A stretch of DNA of 64,000 nucleotides, from assembly GCF_001424755.1 (NCBI RefSeq), contig NZ_LMRF01000005.1:124001-188000 (forward strand). The letters are read 5' to 3'. Below, in pieces: positions 1 to 7,519 of this stretch. Made by a program: the position numbers and the translations under genes. The notes under the pieces were generated by a model. The model did not search any database and had not been told where the DNA came from. It saw nothing but the letters and a program-made list of their open reading frames with translations. The stretch's first letter is position 1; each line of letters opens with the position of its first letter. This DNA comes from Marmoricola sp. Leaf446. GTDB taxonomy: Bacteria; Actinomycetota; Actinomycetes; Propionibacteriales; Nocardioidaceae.

Positions 1-135
1 CACGGTCGTGGCCGCCACGGACCCGATCAGGTGGCAGTGCAGGCTGATCTTGGGCAGCGCGGCCACCAGCCGCTCCACCTCGGGGTCGTGCCCCGTGGGG
101 CGGGAGTACGCCGGTGCGCTGGTCGGGACCGTCAT
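1..135 (-). CDS. Adenosine deaminase family protein, N-terminus only (runs off window start)
   Basis: Only the first 45 codons are inside the window. After about 28 variable residues comes LPKISLHCHLIGSV, the metal-binding HxH segment that opens adenosine deaminases, which convert (deoxy)adenosine to inosine and release ammonia. The ATG overlaps the stop codon of the upstream oxygenase gene as ATGA, so the two are translationally coupled and share the GlnR-like promoter at 1283-1314. Its place at the end of a purine-degradation island fits a nitrogen-salvage role. Adenine deaminase or another amidohydrolase of this superfamily cannot be excluded from 45 residues. Confidence 0.8.
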   Translation of the reverse strand, partial: MTVPTSAPAYSRPTGHDPEVERLVAALPKISLHCHLIGSVAATTV

Positions 136-1193
136 CGCGCCGCCCCCAGCACGCGCTCGCGCTCGGAGCCCGCGGCCGTGTTGAGCCGGCCCAGGTTGGA
201 GCCCTCGACCTTGGCCCGGACGTGCTCGTCCACGCTCACCTCGGTGTAGCGCGCGGGGTGGTCGGCGTCGACGAAGCCGGGCAGCGGCGCGACGCGGGCG
301 TCGGCGTTGCCGTCGTGGAAGTACGCCGCGGACCGACGCCGCAGCACCCTCCCGTCGAGCACGGGCGGGACCACGCGGTGCAGCGTCGAGGACCACTGGT
401 CGTTGGTCAGCCGTGCGGTCAGGTCGCCGAGGTTGACCAGGAGCGCGCCCTCGTCGGGCATCACGTCGTGCCACGACCCGTCGCGTCCCAGCACCTGCAG
501 CCCCGCCACCCGGTCGGCCCACAGCACGGTCAGCAGGCCGTAGTCGGTGTGCTCGCCCATCCCCCGCAGGTCGCCGTCCAGGGCGACGTCGGTGCCGGCC
601 GGCAGGGCGTAGTTGATCAGCCGCATCGCGCCGATGGTGTGGTCGCTCAGCCCCTGCAGCGCGCCGGGCGCCAGGCCGAGGGCGTCCTCGGCCACGGTGA
701 CCAGGGTGGTGGCGACCCGCTCGGCCTCGGACAGGTAGGCCTCGACCCGGTCGCGGAAGCCGGTGAGGTGGCGCTCCTCAGGCCACACGTTGGCGGCGTA
801 GTGGCCGGCGTACGCCTCGAGGCCGGGGACGTCCGGGTGGTCGTCCAGGCCGCGTCCGACGCCGAAGGCCTCGAAGAAGTCGTTCATGCGGTTGGCCGGC
901 TGCACCCCGAGGCTGAGGCTCTGGCTCTCCGAGCGCGGCGGGGTGTAGCCCCGGTTGAGCGCCGGGTCGACGCGCACCGCCAGCTTCGCGGCCTCGTCGA
1001 GGGCGAAGAAGTCGTCGATCGCCGAGGCCAGACCGGCGAGGACCTCGGGCCGGACGCCGTGGCCCTGCACCTGGACGAAGCCGACCTCGCGGCAGGCCCG
1101 GTCGAGGTCGGCGGCGACCTGCGCCCGGGCTGCGGCCGTGCCGCGTGCGACGTAGGGCGCCAGGTCGACGGTGGGGACGACGAAGGGGGACAT
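132..1193 (-). CDS. Isopenicillin N synthase-like Fe(II)/2-oxoglutarate-dependent oxygenase
   Basis: This 353-residue protein has the IPNS/DIOX fold order: an N-terminal DIOX_N region (about 1-150) and the catalytic jelly roll, with the iron ligands visible as His215-x-Asp217 (in GMGEHTDYGLL) and His272 (in STLHRVVPP), and an R-x-S co-substrate motif ending at Ser288. The reading frame is open further upstream, but ATG 1193 is chosen because GAGGAG lies 5 nt before it and the family starts with a short lead into PTVDL. The stop overlaps the ATG of the deaminase. The substrate is not predictable from sequence. The shared GlnR-like promoter and purine neighbours suggest oxidation of a nucleobase or related nitrogen compound; fungal thymine-7-hydroxylase belongs to the same superfamily. 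That role is inference. Confidence 0.85.
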   Translation of the reverse strand: MSPFVVPTVDLAPYVARGTAAARAQVAADLDRACREVGFVQVQGHGVRPEVLAGLASAIDDFFALDEAAKLAVRVDPALNRGYTPPRSESQSLSLGVQPANRMNDFFEAFGVGRGLDDHPDVPGLEAYAGHYAANVWPEERHLTGFRDRVEAYLSEAERVATTLVTVAEDALGLAPGALQGLSDHTIGAMRLINYALPAGTDVALDGDLRGMGEHTDYGLLTVLWADRVAGLQVLGRDGSWHDVMPDEGALLVNLGDLTARLTNDQWSSTLHRVVPPVLDGRVLRRRSAAYFHDGNADARVAPLPGFVDADHPARYTEVSVDEHVRAKVEGSNLGRLNTAAGSERERVLGAAR

Positions 1194-1282
1194 GGTTCTC
1201 CTCGGGGACGTGCTCCCGGAGGTGTCCGTGTCCCGGCGCCGGTCGACGCCTTCGTGTCCGTTGGAACTGTGGGGCGTGAGCG

Positions 1283-1314
1283 AGCCTAGGACCGCGGTGT
1301 TACGGCCGCGTGAC
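1283..1314 (-). promoter_or_regulatory. Promoter with GlnR-like box for the oxygenase-deaminase unit
   Basis: Read on the minus strand, GTCAC (1310-1314), six bases, GTAAC (1299-1303), ten bases, then the -10 box TAGGCT (1283-1288). The 11-bp spacing of GTnAC-type half sites matches the known actinobacterial GlnR box (GTnAC-N6-GAAAC). Transcription would begin near 1276, giving a leader of roughly 80 nt. The upstream half site is part of the perfect palindrome GTGACGTCAC (1310-1319). Function is inferred from comparison with four similar sites in the window. Confidence 0.6.
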
Positions 1315-1329
1315 GTCACCGTCACCGCT

Positions 1330-2202
1330 TCAGGCACGTCCGCCCGCGTCGCCGAAGCGGCTCAGCACGACCGCCTCGACCAGCTGCGCGACGAGGTAGA
1401 GCAGCAGCGCGGTCAGCGTGACCACGACGACCAGCGCCCAGGTGCGGCCGTTCTGCGACCGGCTGGCGGCCGAGACCACGGCGTACCCGATGCCGTTGCC
1501 GGTGGCGAGCCACTCGGCCAGCAGGGCGCCCGTCATGGCCCCGGGGATCGCGATCCGGACCGAGGCGAAGAACGCGGGCAGCGCCGAGGGGAAGCCCACC
1601 TTGCGCATCACCGTCATCGGGGAACCGCCGTAGACGAGCACCAGGTCGCGCATCTGCGGGGTGACCGAGCGCAGCCCGAGCACGATGTTCACCAGCGCGG
1701 GGAACAGCACCACGATCGTGCTCATCATCGCCACGATGGCGTAGCCGCGTCCCACCAGCAGGATCAGCAGCGGCGCCAGCGCGATCAGCGGCACCGTCTG
1801 CAGGACCAGCGCGACCGGCATCACCGCGCTCTCCAGGGTGCGGTAGCGGACCACGGTCACGGCGAGGACCACCGCCGAGACCATGCCGGCCACGAAGCCG
1901 ATCCCGGCGTCGACGAGGGTCTCGCGGAGCAGCACCGCGATCTCGCCACGCAGCTCGGCCGAGTCGTCCTCGCCGAACAGGATGGTCCAGACCTCGCCCG
2001 GCCCCTTCCCGACGTACGTCGACACGTCGAACAGGCGCAGCGCCGCGACCCACAGCAGCACGACGATGCCGAGCACCAGCGCCATCGTCGCGACCGCGGT
2101 GACGACCGAGCGCAGCAGCGCCCGACCCGCCGAGCCGCGCGGCCCGCCGGCCGCCCCCGACGCCCCCGGGTCGGGCGCGCCGGGCAGGAACGCGGTGCTC
2201 AC
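1330..2202 (-). CDS. ABC transporter permease (SsuC/TauC/ThiX type), second permease
   Basis: 290-residue integral membrane permease of the BPD_transp_1 family, with about six hydrophobic segments and a cytoplasmic EAA-like coupling loop (VYGGSPMTVMRKVGFPSALP). It starts at GTG 2202, overlapping the upstream permease stop as GTGA; the frame is open further upstream, but that part is a shadow of the other permease. The last gene of a four-gene uptake operon (binding protein, ATPase, two permeases), so the transporter probably uses a permease heterodimer. The operon sits in a purine-catabolic island behind a GlnR-like box, so the substrate is probably a nitrogen compound such as a purine, pyrimidine or ureide. 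Confidence 0.85.
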   Translation of the reverse strand: MSTAFLPGAPDPGASGAAGGPRGSAGRALLRSVVTAVATMALVLGIVVLLWVAALRLFDVSTYVGKGPGEVWTILFGEDDSAELRGEIAVLLRETLVDAGIGFVAGMVSAVVLAVTVVRYRTLESAVMPVALVLQTVPLIALAPLLILLVGRGYAIVAMMSTIVVLFPALVNIVLGLRSVTPQMRDLVLVYGGSPMTVMRKVGFPSALPAFFASVRIAIPGAMTGALLAEWLATGNGIGYAVVSAASRSQNGRTWALVVVVTLTALLLYLVAQLVEAVVLSRFGDAGGRA

Positions 2203-2996
2203 GAGACGGCCCCGCGGGACCAGGGCGTCACGACGCGTGCCAGCAGCCCGAAGAACGCGAAGGCGACCCCGGCGACGATCGCGCACCCGATGCCGACGGC
2301 CCAGGCGCGCTCGACGTCGACGTTCTGCTGCGCGATCTTCAGCACGAGGGCGACGCCACGCTCCACGCCGCCGACGTACTCGCCGAGGATCGCGCCCAGG
2401 AACGCTGCCGGCGCGGCGATCCGCAGCGCCGCGATGATCGAGGGCAGCGCCGAGACCAGCTGCACGGTGGTGAGCTGGCGGAGCCGTCCACCCCCGTAGA
2501 CCGAGACGACGTCGAGGCTGGCCCGGTCGGCCGAGCGCAGCCCCAGGACGGTGCCGACGACGGTGGTGAAGAAGACCGACATCGCGGCCAGGGCGGTGGC
2601 CGTGCCCGAGCGGGCGCCCTCGTCGGGGTTGCCGATCACGATGAAGAGCACCGGCGCGATAGCCACGAGCGGGATGCAGTAGCTGATCACGGCCACCTGC
2701 ATGATCACCGGTTCGAGCACCGGGAGCAGCAGCACCACCGAGGAGAGCACCACCGCTGCGAGCGTGCCGTAGGCGAAGCCCACCGCCGCCTCCTGCAGCG
2801 TCATCGAGAAGTGCAGGGCGTAGAACGACCAGCCGTCGTCGACCGCCGAGCCGACGACCGCGCCCGGCGAGGGGATCCGCAGCCCCGAGAGCACGGTGAG
2901 CGTCCCGAGCCACCACAGCGCCACCAGGACGACCAGGCCGGCGAGGCTGGTGCCGAGCGAGCGCAGCGCCTCGCGACCGGGCAGCACCCCGCTCAC
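2199..2996 (-). CDS. ABC transporter permease (SsuC/TauC/ThiX type), first permease
   Basis: 265-residue permease with multiple hydrophobic helices starting at about residue 15 ([14 protein letters not shown]) and an EAA-type loop near [23 protein letters not shown] 2996 overlaps the ATPase stop codon as GTGA, and the 3' end overlaps the next permease the same way, so the three genes are tightly coupled. It pairs with the second permease to form the transmembrane channel of the uptake system. Confidence 0.85.
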   Translation of the reverse strand: MSGVLPGREALRSLGTSLAGLVVLVALWWLGTLTVLSGLRIPSPGAVVGSAVDDGWSFYALHFSMTLQEAAVGFAYGTLAAVVLSSVVLLLPVLEPVIMQVAVISYCIPLVAIAPVLFIVIGNPDEGARSGTATALAAMSVFFTTVVGTVLGLRSADRASLDVVSVYGGGRLRQLTTVQLVSALPSIIAALRIAAPAAFLGAILGEYVGGVERGVALVLKIAQQNVDVERAWAVGIGCAIVAGVAFAFFGLLARVVTPWSRGAVS

Positions 2997-3856
2997 GTGG
3001 TCGCCGCCGACGCGGTGCCGGCCTGCGCCTCGGCCTCCGCCTTGCCGAACAGCAGCTCCGAGGCCCGGTCGTGCAGCGCGTGGAACTCCGGCGTCCGCAT
3101 CATCTCGGGCAGCCGGGGTCGGGGCAGGTCGACGTCGATCACCTCGATCACCCGGCCTGGCCTCGCGCTCATCACCGCCACGCGGTCGGAGAGGAAGATC
3201 GCCTCCGAGATGCCGTGGGTGACCATGAGGGTGGTCGCGGGCTTCGCGGTCCAGATGCGGAGCAGCTCGACGTTGAGGCGCTGACGCGTCATGTCGTCGA
3301 GTGCCCCGAAGGGCTCGTCCAGCAGCAGCACCGAGGGCTGCACGACGAGCGCCCGCGCGATCGACACGCGCTGGCGCATGCCGCCGGAGAGCTGCGCCGG
3401 CTTGGCCTTCTCGAACCCCTCCAGGCCGACCAGCCGCACCAGCTCGGCGACCAGGCCGTCGTCCGGCTTGGTCCCCGACACCTGGAACGGCAGCCGGATG
3501 TTGGACAGCACCGAGCGCCAGGGCAGCAGCGCGGAGTCCTGGAAGGCGATCCCGAGGCTGTGGTCGCGCCGGAGCTCCAGCGGGGTGCGTCCCTCGACGA
3601 GGGCCGATCCCGAGGTGGGCTTCTCGAGCCCGGCGAGGATCCGCAGGATCGTGGACTTCCCGCAGCCCGAGGGCCCGAGCAGGGACAAGAAGCTGCCCTT
3701 GTCGGTGAACAGGGTGGTGTCCTGCAGCGCGGTCACGCGGGAGCGACCGACCGTGAAGGTCTTGGTCAGGTTCTCGATGCGCACCCCGGTGCCGCGGGAG
3801 CCGGTGGCTCCCGCGGCACCAGCGGCCGCGACGGGGTGGTGCAGGGTCTCGGGCAC
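2993..3856 (-). CDS. ABC transporter ATP-binding protein (SsuB/TauB/ThiZ type)
   Basis: 287-residue nucleotide-binding subunit. Visible motifs in order: Walker [10 protein letters not shown] (about residue 60), signature [10 protein letters not shown], Walker [14 protein letters not shown], and the switch histidine in [10 protein letters not shown]. This is the importer class that drives sulfonate, nitrate, taurine and thiamine-precursor uptake. GTG 3856 is preceded by GGAG at about 7 nt. An Ala/Gly-rich stretch of about 25 residues precedes the usual start of the domain. A gap of 37 bp separates it from the binding-protein gene and holds GGACGG-type short repeats but no clear terminator. Confidence 0.9.
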   Translation of the reverse strand: MPETLHHPVAAAGAAGATGSRGTGVRIENLTKTFTVGRSRVTALQDTTLFTDKGSFLSLLGPSGCGKSTILRILAGLEKPTSGSALVEGRTPLELRRDHSLGIAFQDSALLPWRSVLSNIRLPFQVSGTKPDDGLVAELVRLVGLEGFEKAKPAQLSGGMRQRVSIARALVVQPSVLLLDEPFGALDDMTRQRLNVELLRIWTAKPATTLMVTHGISEAIFLSDRVAVMSARPGRVIEVIDVDLPRPRLPEMMRTPEFHALHDRASELLFGKAEAEAQAGTASAATT

Positions 3857-3893
3857 GGGGGTCTCCGGTCGGACGGACGGGTGGACGGTCGGG

Positions 3894-5027
3894 TCAGGGG
3901 ACCTCGGTCAGCTCGGGCTTGTCCTCGAGCAGCTCGGTGAGGAGCGAGAGGTCGAACAGCTGGTCGGCCTCCACGTCGATGCCGGCCGCCTCGAGCGTCG
4001 TCATGTTGGCCGCGACCAGGTCGTCGGAGATCGTGAACAGCCCGTTGTCCTCGACCTCGGGGGTCACGATCAGGCCGCTCTGCACCTCGGCCTGCTCGGT
4101 CTCCTTCTCCATGTCGAGGTCGAGGTCCTTGCCGTAGTCCTCGACGGCCAGCTTCGCGCCCGCGTCGGGGTCGGCCAGCGCGTCCTGCCAGCCGCGGATC
4201 TCGGCCTCTAGGAAGGCCTTCACCTTCTCCGGCTCCTCGGCGATCATCTGGTCGGTGGTGATCACGCTCTCGGCGACGAACGGCAGGCCGTTGTCGGCGA
4301 AGGGCAGGTTGGAGACCTCGTTGCCGTCCATCGAGACCGTGATCGACTCGTTGGTCAGGTAGGCGAGGAACCCGTCGACCTCGCCGTCGACGAGCGGCGA
4401 CGGGTCGTACTCGACCGGCACCTTGGTGACGTCGTCGGGATCGATGTCGTTCACCTCCAGCAGCGCGTCGAAGAGCGTCTCGTTGCCACCGGCCTGGACG
4501 CCGATCTTCTTGCCCACCAGGTCCTGCGGCGAGCTGATGTCGGCGCCGTCCTTGAGCGAGAGGATGGTGAAGGGGTTCTTCTGGAACTTGGTGCCCACGA
4601 TCTTCAGCGGCGCCTCCTCCTCGGCGACCACCTGCGCGGTGGCGACCGCGTTGCTCAGGCCGAAGTCGGCGTCGCCGGTGGCGACGAGGGTCTCGATCGG
4701 GCCCGGGCCGGGGTCGAGCGACACCTCCGAGAACCCGGCGTCGGCGTAGTAGCCCTTGCTGTCGGCGAAGAACTCGCCGGCGAACTCGGCGTTCTTGATC
4801 CACGACAGCTGCACGGTGAGGTCGCCCAGGTCCGCGTCGCCCCCGCTGCCGGACGCGCTCGCCTCGCCGGAGTCGCTGGACCCGCAGGCGGACAGCACGA
4901 GCGCGCCGGCGGCGAGGAGGCCGGTGGCCGCCCGGCGACGTCCGCGGCCGCTGCGGGGGGAGGGGCGGAGGGACGGGCGCAATGACGGGCGCAGTGACGG
5001 GCGCAGGGAGGGGGTGGTGCGAGACAA
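3894..5027 (-). CDS. ABC transporter substrate-binding lipoprotein (NMT1/THI5-like)
   Basis: 377-residue periplasmic-type binding lipoprotein. The lipobox LSAC places the lipidated cysteine at residue 48 after a hydrophobic stretch. The mature protein begins [15 protein letters not shown] and continues with the two-lobe NMT1/THI5-like pattern seen in binding proteins for pyrimidine thiamine precursors and related heterocycles. The start is TTG 5027, supported by GAGGAG 6 nt upstream. The region before the signal helix is unusual: four Ser-Leu-Arg-Pro repeats encoded by a 12-bp tandem repeat at 4972-5007. First gene of the uptake operon, expressed from the GlnR-like promoter at 5074-5127. A purine- or ureide-related ligand is inferred from context only. 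Confidence 0.85.
   Translation of the reverse strand: MSRTTPSLRPSLRPSLRPSLRPSPRSGRGRRRAATGLLAAGALVLSACGSSDSGEASASGSGGDADLGDLTVQLSWIKNAEFAGEFFADSKGYYADAGFSEVSLDPGPGPIETLVATGDADFGLSNAVATAQVVAEEEAPLKIVGTKFQKNPFTILSLKDGADISSPQDLVGKKIGVQAGGNETLFDALLEVNDIDPDDVTKVPVEYDPSPLVDGEVDGFLAYLTNESITVSMDGNEVSNLPFADNGLPFVAESVITTDQMIAEEPEKVKAFLEAEIRGWQDALADPDAGAKLAVEDYGKDLDLDMEKETEQAEVQSGLIVTPEVEDNGLFTISDDLVAANMTTLEAAGIDVEADQLFDLSLLTELLEDKPELTEVP
4972..5007. repeat. Three 12-bp tandem repeats in the signal-peptide n-region
   Basis: Three consecutive units of GACGGGCGCARK (4972-4983, 4984-4995, 4996-5007), degenerate at the last positions, encode Ser-Leu-Arg-Pro repeats ahead of the lipoprotein signal helix. 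Replication slippage could change their number without breaking the frame. Confidence 0.8.
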
Positions 5028-5073
5028 GAGGCGCTCCTCGACGTGGGCATGGACGGGTGACCCGAGTGCGAGG

Positions 5074-5127
5074 AACCTAGGTCGGTCGCGTTTCCACCCC
5101 GGATGCCCGAGGTTTCGCCCGCGTTAC
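5074..5127 (-). promoter_or_regulatory. Promoter with three-part GlnR-like box for the ABC uptake operon
   Basis: On the minus strand: GTAAC (5123-5127), six bases, GAAAC (5112-5116), then GAAAC again 22 bp further (5090-5094), ten bases, and -10 box TAGGTT (5074-5079). The first pair is a perfect GTnAC-N6-GAAAC GlnR box. All half sites are in an 11-bp register, so they lie on one face of the helix. Predicted transcription start is near 5067, with about 40 nt of leader before TTG 5027. Confidence 0.7.
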
Positions 5128-5191
5128 GCCCCCGGGTGGTCTGGTCCAGCGGGCTCGGCGGGCGGAACCGCGGCCGCCGGTGGAGGCGGAG

Positions 5192-5210
5192 TTAGGGGAA
5201 CCTAACCTGG
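5192..5210 (+). promoter_or_regulatory. IdeR/DtxR-like iron box overlapping a leaderless promoter
   Basis: The 19 bases from 5192 match the IdeR/DtxR consensus TWAGGTTAGSCTWACCTWA at 14 positions, and the core TTAGG-N4-CCTAA is a perfect inverted repeat. It contains the probable -10 box TAACCT (5203-5208), seven bases before GTG 5216, so a bound repressor would block transcription of the exporter gene. The match is imperfect and is not proof of iron control. Confidence 0.45.
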
Positions 5211-5215
5211 TCACC

Positions 5216-7009
5216 GTGACCGCCCTCGCCGCTCCACCGATGTCCCCGCTGCGCGAGCTCTCCCGGAGGTACGCCGGCTACCGCGCCCGCCTGGTCGCCG
5301 CGGTCGTCCTCTCCACCGTCAACAAGGTCGCCGACGTGGTGCCCGAGCTGCTCATCGGCGCCGCCGTCGACGTGGTGGTGCGCGGCGACCGCTCCTTCGT
5401 GGCCGACGTCGTCGGTGCGGACTCGCGCTACGAGCAGCTGGTCTGGCTGGCCGTCGTCAACGCCCTGGTGTGGGTCGTGGAGTCGGTCAGCGAGTACCTC
5501 GCCGCGCTGACCTGGCGTCGGCTCGCCCAGTCCGTCGAGCACGACCTGCGCGTCGAGGCCTACGCCCACGTGCAGCAGCTCGACGTCGCCTGGCACGAGA
5601 CCCGTCCGGCCGGGACGACGCTGGCCACCCTCAACGACGACGTCAACCAGCTCGAGCGGTTCCTCGACGTCGGCGCCGCCGCGATCCTGCAGACGGTGCT
5701 CAACGTGGTGCTCGTCGGCCTGGTGTTCGCGGCCGCCTCCCCGACCCTGCTGGTGCTGGCCTTCGCCCCGATCCCGGTCATCGTGGCCGGCAGCCTGGTC
5801 TTCCAGCGACGCCTCGACCCGCTCTACGCCCGGGTGCGCGAGACCGTGGCCGACCTCTCGGGGACGCTGTCGGCCAACCTCGGGGGCATCACCACCATCA
5901 AGGCCTTCACCGCCGAGGGCCGCGAGCGCGACCGCGTGGCGACGGCCTCGCTGGCCTACCGCGAGGCCAACGAGGCGGCGATCCGCAGCTCCGCGGCGTT
6001 CGTGCCGCTGGTGCGGATCGCGATCCTCGTCGGCTTCACCTGCACCCTGCTCATCGGCGGCTTCCAAGTGCTCGACGGCACCCTCGAGGTCGGCCTCTAC
6101 TCGGTGCTGGTGTTCATGACGCAGCGGCTGCTGTGGCCGCTGACCGCGGTCGCCGAGGTGCTCGACCTCTACCAGCGCGGACGCGCCTCGGCCGGCCGCA
6201 TCCTCGGCCTCCTGGCGGTGCCCGTCACGGTCCAGCCGGGCGAGGTGCTGCTGGCCGAGCCCGCCGGGCGCATCGAGCTGCGGGGGGTGAGGGCCGGGTA
6301 CGCCGACGGCCCCGACGTCATCCACGACCTCGACCTCGTCGTCCCGGCGGGCGAGACCCACGCCGTGGTCGGGCCGACCGGTTCGGGCAAGTCGACGCTG
6401 CTGCGGCTGGTGCTGCGCTTCGAGGACCCGCGGTCGGGACAGGTGCTGCTCGACGACGTCGACGCCCGCGACCTGGAGTGGGCGACGCTGCGCGGCGCGA
6501 TGGGCTACGTCTCCCAGGACGTCTACCTCTTCTCCGGCACCGTCGCCGACAACATCGCCTACGGCCGGCCCGAGGCCAGCCGCGCGGAGGTCGAGGCCGC
6601 AGCCCGGGCCGCCGAGGCGTCGGGCTTCGTCGAGGCGATGCCGCAGGGCTACGACACCCCGGTCGGCGAGCGCGGCGTGACCCTGTCGGGGGGCCAGCGG
6701 CAGCGGCTCGCGCTGGCCCGCGCCCTGCTGCGCGACCCCGCGGTGCTGGTGCTCGACGAGGCCACCTCGGCGGTCGACAACGAGACCGAGGCCGCGATCC
6801 AGCGCTCGCTGGGCCTGGTCACCGCCGAGCGGACCGCGCTCGTCGTCGCCCACCGCCTGTCCACGGTGCGGCACGCCGACCGGATCTGGGTGCTCGACGC
6901 CGGCCGGATCGCCGAGTCCGGCACCCACGACGAGCTGGTCGCGGCCGGCGGCGCCTACGCCCAGCTGTGGGCCGTGCAGACCGGCGACCTCGCCGTGGGG
7001 CGGGGCTGA
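5216..7009 (+). CDS. ABC exporter, fused membrane and ATPase half-transporter
   Basis: 597-residue type IV ABC half-transporter. An N-terminal membrane domain of about six helices (residues 1-315) is followed by a nucleotide-binding domain with Walker A GPTGSGKST, signature LSGGQRQR, Walker B VLVLDEATSAVD and H-loop AHRLST. It would export lipids, peptides, drugs or siderophores as a dimer; with only one gene here it may be a homodimer. GTG 5216 is preferred over an upstream ATG at 5180 because it lies seven bases after the -10 box TAACCT, a leaderless layout common in this window. The upstream IdeR-like box suggests iron-regulated export. It is transcribed against the surrounding purine genes and converges on guaD. 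Confidence 0.9.
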   Translation: MTALAAPPMSPLRELSRRYAGYRARLVAAVVLSTVNKVADVVPELLIGAAVDVVVRGDRSFVADVVGADSRYEQLVWLAVVNALVWVVESVSEYLAALTWRRLAQSVEHDLRVEAYAHVQQLDVAWHETRPAGTTLATLNDDVNQLERFLDVGAAAILQTVLNVVLVGLVFAAASPTLLVLAFAPIPVIVAGSLVFQRRLDPLYARVRETVADLSGTLSANLGGITTIKAFTAEGRERDRVATASLAYREANEAAIRSSAAFVPLVRIAILVGFTCTLLIGGFQVLDGTLEVGLYSVLVFMTQRLLWPLTAVAEVLDLYQRGRASAGRILGLLAVPVTVQPGEVLLAEPAGRIELRGVRAGYADGPDVIHDLDLVVPAGETHAVVGPTGSGKSTLLRLVLRFEDPRSGQVLLDDVDARDLEWATLRGAMGYVSQDVYLFSGTVADNIAYGRPEASRAEVEAAARAAEASGFVEAMPQGYDTPVGERGVTLSGGQRQRLALARALLRDPAVLVLDEATSAVDNETEAAIQRSLGLVTAERTALVVAHRLSTVRHADRIWVLDAGRIAESGTHDELVAAGGAYAQLWAVQTGDLAVGRG

Positions 7010-7051
7010 GCCCGGGTCGGCACAGGGCTCAGCAGCGGGCCAGCAGCAGGC

Positions 7052-7519
7052 TCAGTAGTGGGTGCGGGCGGTGTCGGCCAGCCAGGCCTCGAACGGCGCG
7101 ACCGCGCTGTCCAGGCGCAGCTCCTGGATCGGCAGCGGCCAGGCGTCGCGCTCCTGGCCGAACAGGTCGTAGAACGCGCGGTCGTCGAAGCCACCCCGGG
7201 CGGCGTCGTCGCGGTCGGCGGCGTACACCACCCGGTCCAGGCGCGCCCACAGCGCCGAGGACAGGCACAGCGGGCAGGGCTCGCACGAGGTGAACAGCAC
7301 GCACCCCGACAGCGCGAAGTCGCCCCGGACCCGGCAGGCGTCGCGGATCGCGACCACCTCGGCGTGGGCGGTCGGGTCGTTGTCGCGGGTCACCCGGTTG
7401 ACCCCGGTGGCGACCACCTCCTCCCCGCAGACCACCAGCGCCCCGAAGGGGCCGCCGCCGTCCTCGACGTTCGCCACCGCGAGCGCCACCGCCCGGTCCA
7501 GCCAGCCCTGGTCGCTCAT
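7052..7519 (-). CDS. guaD: Guanine deaminase (cytidine-deaminase fold)
   Basis: 155-residue zinc deaminase with the HAE motif (PTAHAEVVAIRDAC) and the zinc-binding PCxxC motif (SCEPCPLCLSA), the arrangement of Bacillus-type GuaD rather than the larger amidohydrolase-type guanine deaminase. It converts guanine to xanthine plus ammonia, feeding the xanthine dehydrogenase encoded just upstream. ATG 7519 overlaps the xanthine dehydrogenase stop (ATGA), with GGAGGAG 5 nt before it. It is the last gene of the five-gene operon starting at 13584. A related nucleoside or cytosine-type specificity is possible but less likely in this context. Confidence 0.85.
   Translation of the reverse strand: MSDQGWLDRAVALAVANVEDGGGPFGALVVCGEEVVATGVNRVTRDNDPTAHAEVVAIRDACRVRGDFALSGCVLFTSCEPCPLCLSSALWARLDRVVYAADRDDAARGGFDDRAFYDLFGQERDAWPLPIQELRLDSAVAPFEAWLADTARTHY

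Noticed and set aside
1310-1319. GTGACGTCAC as a Crp/cAMP-type operator
   Set aside because: The palindrome does not match the spaced Crp consensus; its GTCAC half fits the 11-bp GlnR register better.
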